Positions 61,693 to 64,000 of a stretch of 64,000 bases of DNA are shown here, piece by piece. Numbering within the stretch: the first letter of the stretch is position 1; each line of letters opens with the position of its first letter. This stretch comes from B33-G16 sp964611035. GTDB taxonomy: Bacteria; Desulfobacterota; DSM-4660; Desulfatiglandales; B25-G16. The stretch lies in contig CAZSWT010000001.1 in NCBI GenBank assembly GCA_964611035.1, positions 62,001 to 126,000 on the forward strand, in the 5' to 3' direction. A program made the position numbers and the translations under genes. The notes beneath the pieces were generated by a model. It saw nothing but the letters and a program-made list of their open reading frames with translations. It did not search any database and had not been told where the DNA came from.

Positions 61693-62885
61693 TCCGTTTG
61701 TAGGTACTTTATCCTGTCAAGTATTTTATCTGCTACCTCATCCTTTGACGTTAGGGGGACCACTTCCTCGTTTCCTTTTCTATCAATCATTCTAACCTCA
61801 TTTGTCTCCGCCGCAAATCCCCTATCATCTTTTGAGACATCGTTAAGGACAATTAAATCCAGGTTTTTCTTTTGTATCTTATTCAACGCGTTTGCTACAT
61901 GATCAGTAGTCTCTGCAGCAAAACCAACCAATATACTATCTCCCTTGTCCTTACCAAGCTCTGCCAGGATATCTGGTGTGGGTATCATCTCTACTATTGT
62001 TTTTCCTGCTTTCTTTTTCTGCTTTTCTTTGGCCTTGGTCAGAGGTTTGTAATCACATACAGCTGCGGCTTTGATAATCACATCCTTGTCCCTATAATGA
62101 TCCATGACCGCCTCTCTCATCTCTTCGGCTGTCTCAACATTAATCATGTGTATTCCCTTAGGGGGGTCAAGATGTGTTGGTCCAGTTACCAGTGTAACCT
62201 CTGCTCCTCTCCTTCGCGCAGCCCTTGCTATAGCATAGCCCATCTTGCCTGTAGATCTATTGGTTATCATCCGCACCGGATCAATAAATTCAATCGTTGG
62301 GCCCGCAGTAATAAGCACCTTTAATCCCTGCAAATCCTGATCGGCAAGCAAACATTGTATCTCTTCCACAATAGCCAATGGATCAGGAAACCTGCCCAAT
62401 CCAACAGCACCGGTGGCTAACATACCCTCTTCTGGTTCCATTATTAGAAAACTTCTCTCTTTCAAGCTCAGGATATTGGACTGGACTATGCTATTTGCAA
62501 ACATTTCTTTATTCATAGCAGGGCAGATAAGTATCTTAGCAGTGGCAGCCAATATGAGGGTGGAAAGGAAATCATCTCCGATTCCGTGAGCAATCTTTCC
62601 TATAAAATTTGCCGTGGCTGGTGCAATTACTATACAATCGCTCTCCTGCCCTAACGATACATGATCAATTGATGTTCCAGGCTGTGAAAACATATCCTCT
62701 ATTACCCTATTTCCAGAGAGTGTTTCAAATGTGAGAGGGGTTACAAACCATGTGGCATTTTCGGTCATTGCCACGTGTACTATTGCACCAGCCTTTTTTA
62801 AATGCCTTACCAACTCAGCAGATTTATAAACTGCTATACTTCCAGTTATACCAATGACTATCTTTTTACCACCTATATTGGCCAT
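61671..62885 (-). CDS. coaBC: bifunctional phosphopantothenoylcysteine decarboxylase/phosphopantothenate-cysteine ligase
   Basis: 404-residue two-domain coenzyme A enzyme. The flavin-binding CoaC half (1-185) has GKKIVIGITGSIAVYKSAEL, the His in SIDHVSLGQ, and the PAMNKEMF motif (about 120) with the flexible-flap Gly-rich part. The CoaB half (190-400) has LKVLITAGPTIEFIDPVRMI and NRSTGKMGYAIARAA, with NDVSKDDRGF near 345. It leads the coaBC-udg-nfeD-slipin group on the minus strand. Confidence 0.95.
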   Translation of the reverse strand: MANIGGKKIVIGITGSIAVYKSAELVRHLKKAGAIVHVAMTENATWFVTPLTFETLSGNRVIEDMFSQPGTSIDHVSLGQESDCIVIAPATANFIGKIAHGIGDDFLSTLILAATAKILICPAMNKEMFANSIVQSNILSLKERSFLIMEPEEGMLATGAVGLGRFPDPLAIVEEIQCLLADQDLQGLKVLITAGPTIEFIDPVRMITNRSTGKMGYAIARAARRRGAEVTLVTGPTHLDPPKGIHMINVETAEEMREAVMDHYRDKDVIIKAAAVCDYKPLTKAKEKQKKKAGKTIVEMIPTPDILAELGKDKGDSILVGFAAETTDHVANALNKIQKKNLDLIVLNDVSKDDRGFAAETNEVRMIDRKGNEEVVPLTSKDEVADKILDRIKYLQTEWMQEKS

Positions 62886-63283
62886 AGAAAAATTTTCTTC
62901 TGCTTATTATAAATTGATTTGTAACTGCTCAGGTATCTTGCCACAAAGGCACCAAGACACTAAGACTATAGAATTATTCTTTATTATAGTTTTTTTAATG
63001 CATGGAACATTGAAATTAATGAGAAAACTCCGTTATTTAATTTATATTTATCTCCTCTTTGGGTCTTTGTGCCTTGGTGGCTGAATAGTTACATTTATTT
63101 TACATCAGCATTTTGACACTCACATAGACACTACGTCTATTTAACGGGAAAATATATGTTTTGGCAACAAAAAACTAAAGATGTATGTTTCTTCTAAGGT
63201 AATTTTAAGAGATAAAGCTCACTTTCAGGTGGCAAAATGAAGAGCATTAGCTCAATTATCGCATGCAGGATATAATGGTTAGA
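62886..63283 (+). other. repeat-bearing intergenic region
   Basis: Contains repeat copy 4 (62921-63092). The rest, 191 bp, is AT-rich with nothing recognised. Confidence 0.5.
62921..63092 (+). repeat. AGCCAC-ended inverted-repeat element, copy 4 (uninterrupted)
   Basis: Left GTAACTGCTCAGGTATCTTG then CCACAAAGGCACCAAGACAC; right on the complement GTAACTATTCAGCCACCAAG then GCACAAAGACCC. 172 bp. It serves as the empty-site reference for copy 3. Confidence 0.8.
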
Positions 63284-63550
63284 TTATCTGTTTAAGAGAA
63301 GAAAGAGATCATCTTTTTTCATGCCATAAAATCTTATTTTTTTAAGCCTTGATCTATGGCCGGATATAATCTCTACTTTTTCTTTCGCAACCTTTACGCA
63401 CTTGGATAGCAATAGTATCAAATCCCTATTTGCTAATCCATCAACAGGGGCTGATTTCACCTTCACCTTCAAGATATCCCCTTCAAAACCAACTATCTGA
63501 TTTATCGAAGAACGGGGTAACACTTTAACAGAAACAACAGGATCACCCAT
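63284..63550 (-). CDS. yggU: DUF167/YggU-family protein
   Basis: 88 residues with the family pattern VSVKVLPRSSINQIVGFEGD, LKVKVKSAPVDGLANRDLIL and VEIISGHRSRLKKIRFYG. The function of the family is unknown. Its ATG overlaps the stop of the yggT-like gene by one base (TAATG), so the two are translationally coupled, as in many bacteria. Confidence 0.93.
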   Translation of the reverse strand: MGDPVVSVKVLPRSSINQIVGFEGDILKVKVKSAPVDGLANRDLILLLSKCVKVAKEKVEIISGHRSRLKKIRFYGMKKDDLFLLLNR

Positions 63551-63855
63551 TATCTCGCACCAAGCTGCACTGCGAACTGGAGTAAGCTGTCAACTACAAA
63601 GGTTTGAACAAAAATAATTGCCAAAATAACAAGAATGGGTGAAAAATCGAAACCAGAAAAACTTATCGGCAACCTTCTTCTTATCGTATAGAGAACAGGT
63701 TCAGTTACAGTATATAAGAATCTCACAATAGTATTGTATGGATCAGGGTTTACCCAGGAGATTATAGCTCTGCCAATGATAATCCACATATATATAGTCA
63801 AACCTATATTCAATATCTTTGCGACGGCTATGAGAAAATTAGCTAAAATAAACAA
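63550..63855 (-). CDS. yggT: YggT-family membrane protein
   Basis: 101 residues with two membrane helices (about 5-27 and 75-97) around the conserved WVNPDPYNTIVRFLYTVTEP and IRRRLP block. The start is TTG at 63855, with GGAGA about 7 bases upstream; the next Met is at residue 23, inside the first helix. The family is found near cell-division genes in many bacteria, but its role is not settled. Upstream sequence to the window end (63856-64000) shows no gene. Confidence 0.9.
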   Translation of the reverse strand: MFILANFLIAVAKILNIGLTIYMWIIIGRAIISWVNPDPYNTIVRFLYTVTEPVLYTIRRRLPISFSGFDFSPILVILAIIFVQTFVVDSLLQFAVQLGAR

Positions 63856-64000
63856 TTTTTGTCTCCGAATAAATGAACCATGTTACGTAACTTATTGAGT
63901 TCTCAGCAATATCTTTATTTTACCAAAGAAACATCTGCCATTTTTCAAAAAGACATTAAAAAACCACATTATAGGGTGAAGGTGCTAAAGCAGGTCATAA

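Overview
This 64 kb window looks chromosomal and comes from an AT-rich anaerobic bacterium, most likely a deltaproteobacterial (Desulfobacterota-type) lineage. The signs are a selenocysteine-containing multiheme cytochrome, a rubrerythrin-like ferritin, a CooT-type nickel protein, a slipin/NfeD pair, a fused CobA-HemD beside HemC, hslVU next to arg genes, and a load of short palindromic intergenic repeats. The lineage is inferred; no rRNA gene is present to confirm it.

Layout. 1-3.6 kb: tail of a Y-family polymerase followed by a short DnaE-type polymerase (translesion pair). 4.1-9.4 kb: crotonase, MFS transporter, universal stress protein, AAA ATPase and rubrerythrin-like protein. 10.0-11.6 kb: a single gene read through two in-frame UGA codons, coding for a rhodanese domain (Sec-Ala-Sec loop) fused to an eight-haem HAO-like cytochrome; this is the most unusual gene here. 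12.2-14.7 kb: plsB. 15.3-24.4 kb: cooT-like gene, His-rich small protein, xerC, hslV, hslU, argB, argD, a 291-bp palindromic element joined to the last 34 codons of a lost argG, argH, ebfC, recR. 25.5-32.0 kb: two MFS transporters, a small membrane protein, a second crotonase, a glycerophosphodiesterase and diaminopropionate ammonia-lyase. 32.1-40.9 kb: recC-recB-recD, translationally coupled. 41-43.6 kb (minus): initiator tRNA-Met, a XerC/D recombinase, Xaa-Pro peptidase and a small conserved protein.

43.6-53.0 kb is accessory DNA: a PIN-domain toxin-antitoxin pair, a HepT/MntA pair between 124-bp direct repeats, a TOTE-type primase-helicase, four small unknown genes (one SeqA-N/RAMA-like), a truncated HELAH metallopeptidase, an addiction-module gene, and a damaged copy of tRNA-Leu about 670 bp from the intact tRNA-Leu(CAG). 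This suggests a tRNA-targeted, partly decayed island. 53.2-63.9 kb returns to housekeeping genes: CysQ-like phosphatase, then on the minus strand CobA-HemD, HemC, IspD, a Rho-N-like protein, slipin, NfeD, family-4 uracil-DNA glycosylase, CoaBC, YggU and YggT.

A second theme is non-coding repeats. At least four families can be delimited by comparing copies within the window: a 291-293 bp nested palindrome (2 copies), a roughly 101-bp element with ends CCTGGCCCAG and CAGGGCAGGC (4 copies, one inserted inside another repeat), an AGCCAC-ended inverted-repeat family (4 or 5 copies), and GC-rich REP-like hairpins, one of which lies in frame inside recB.
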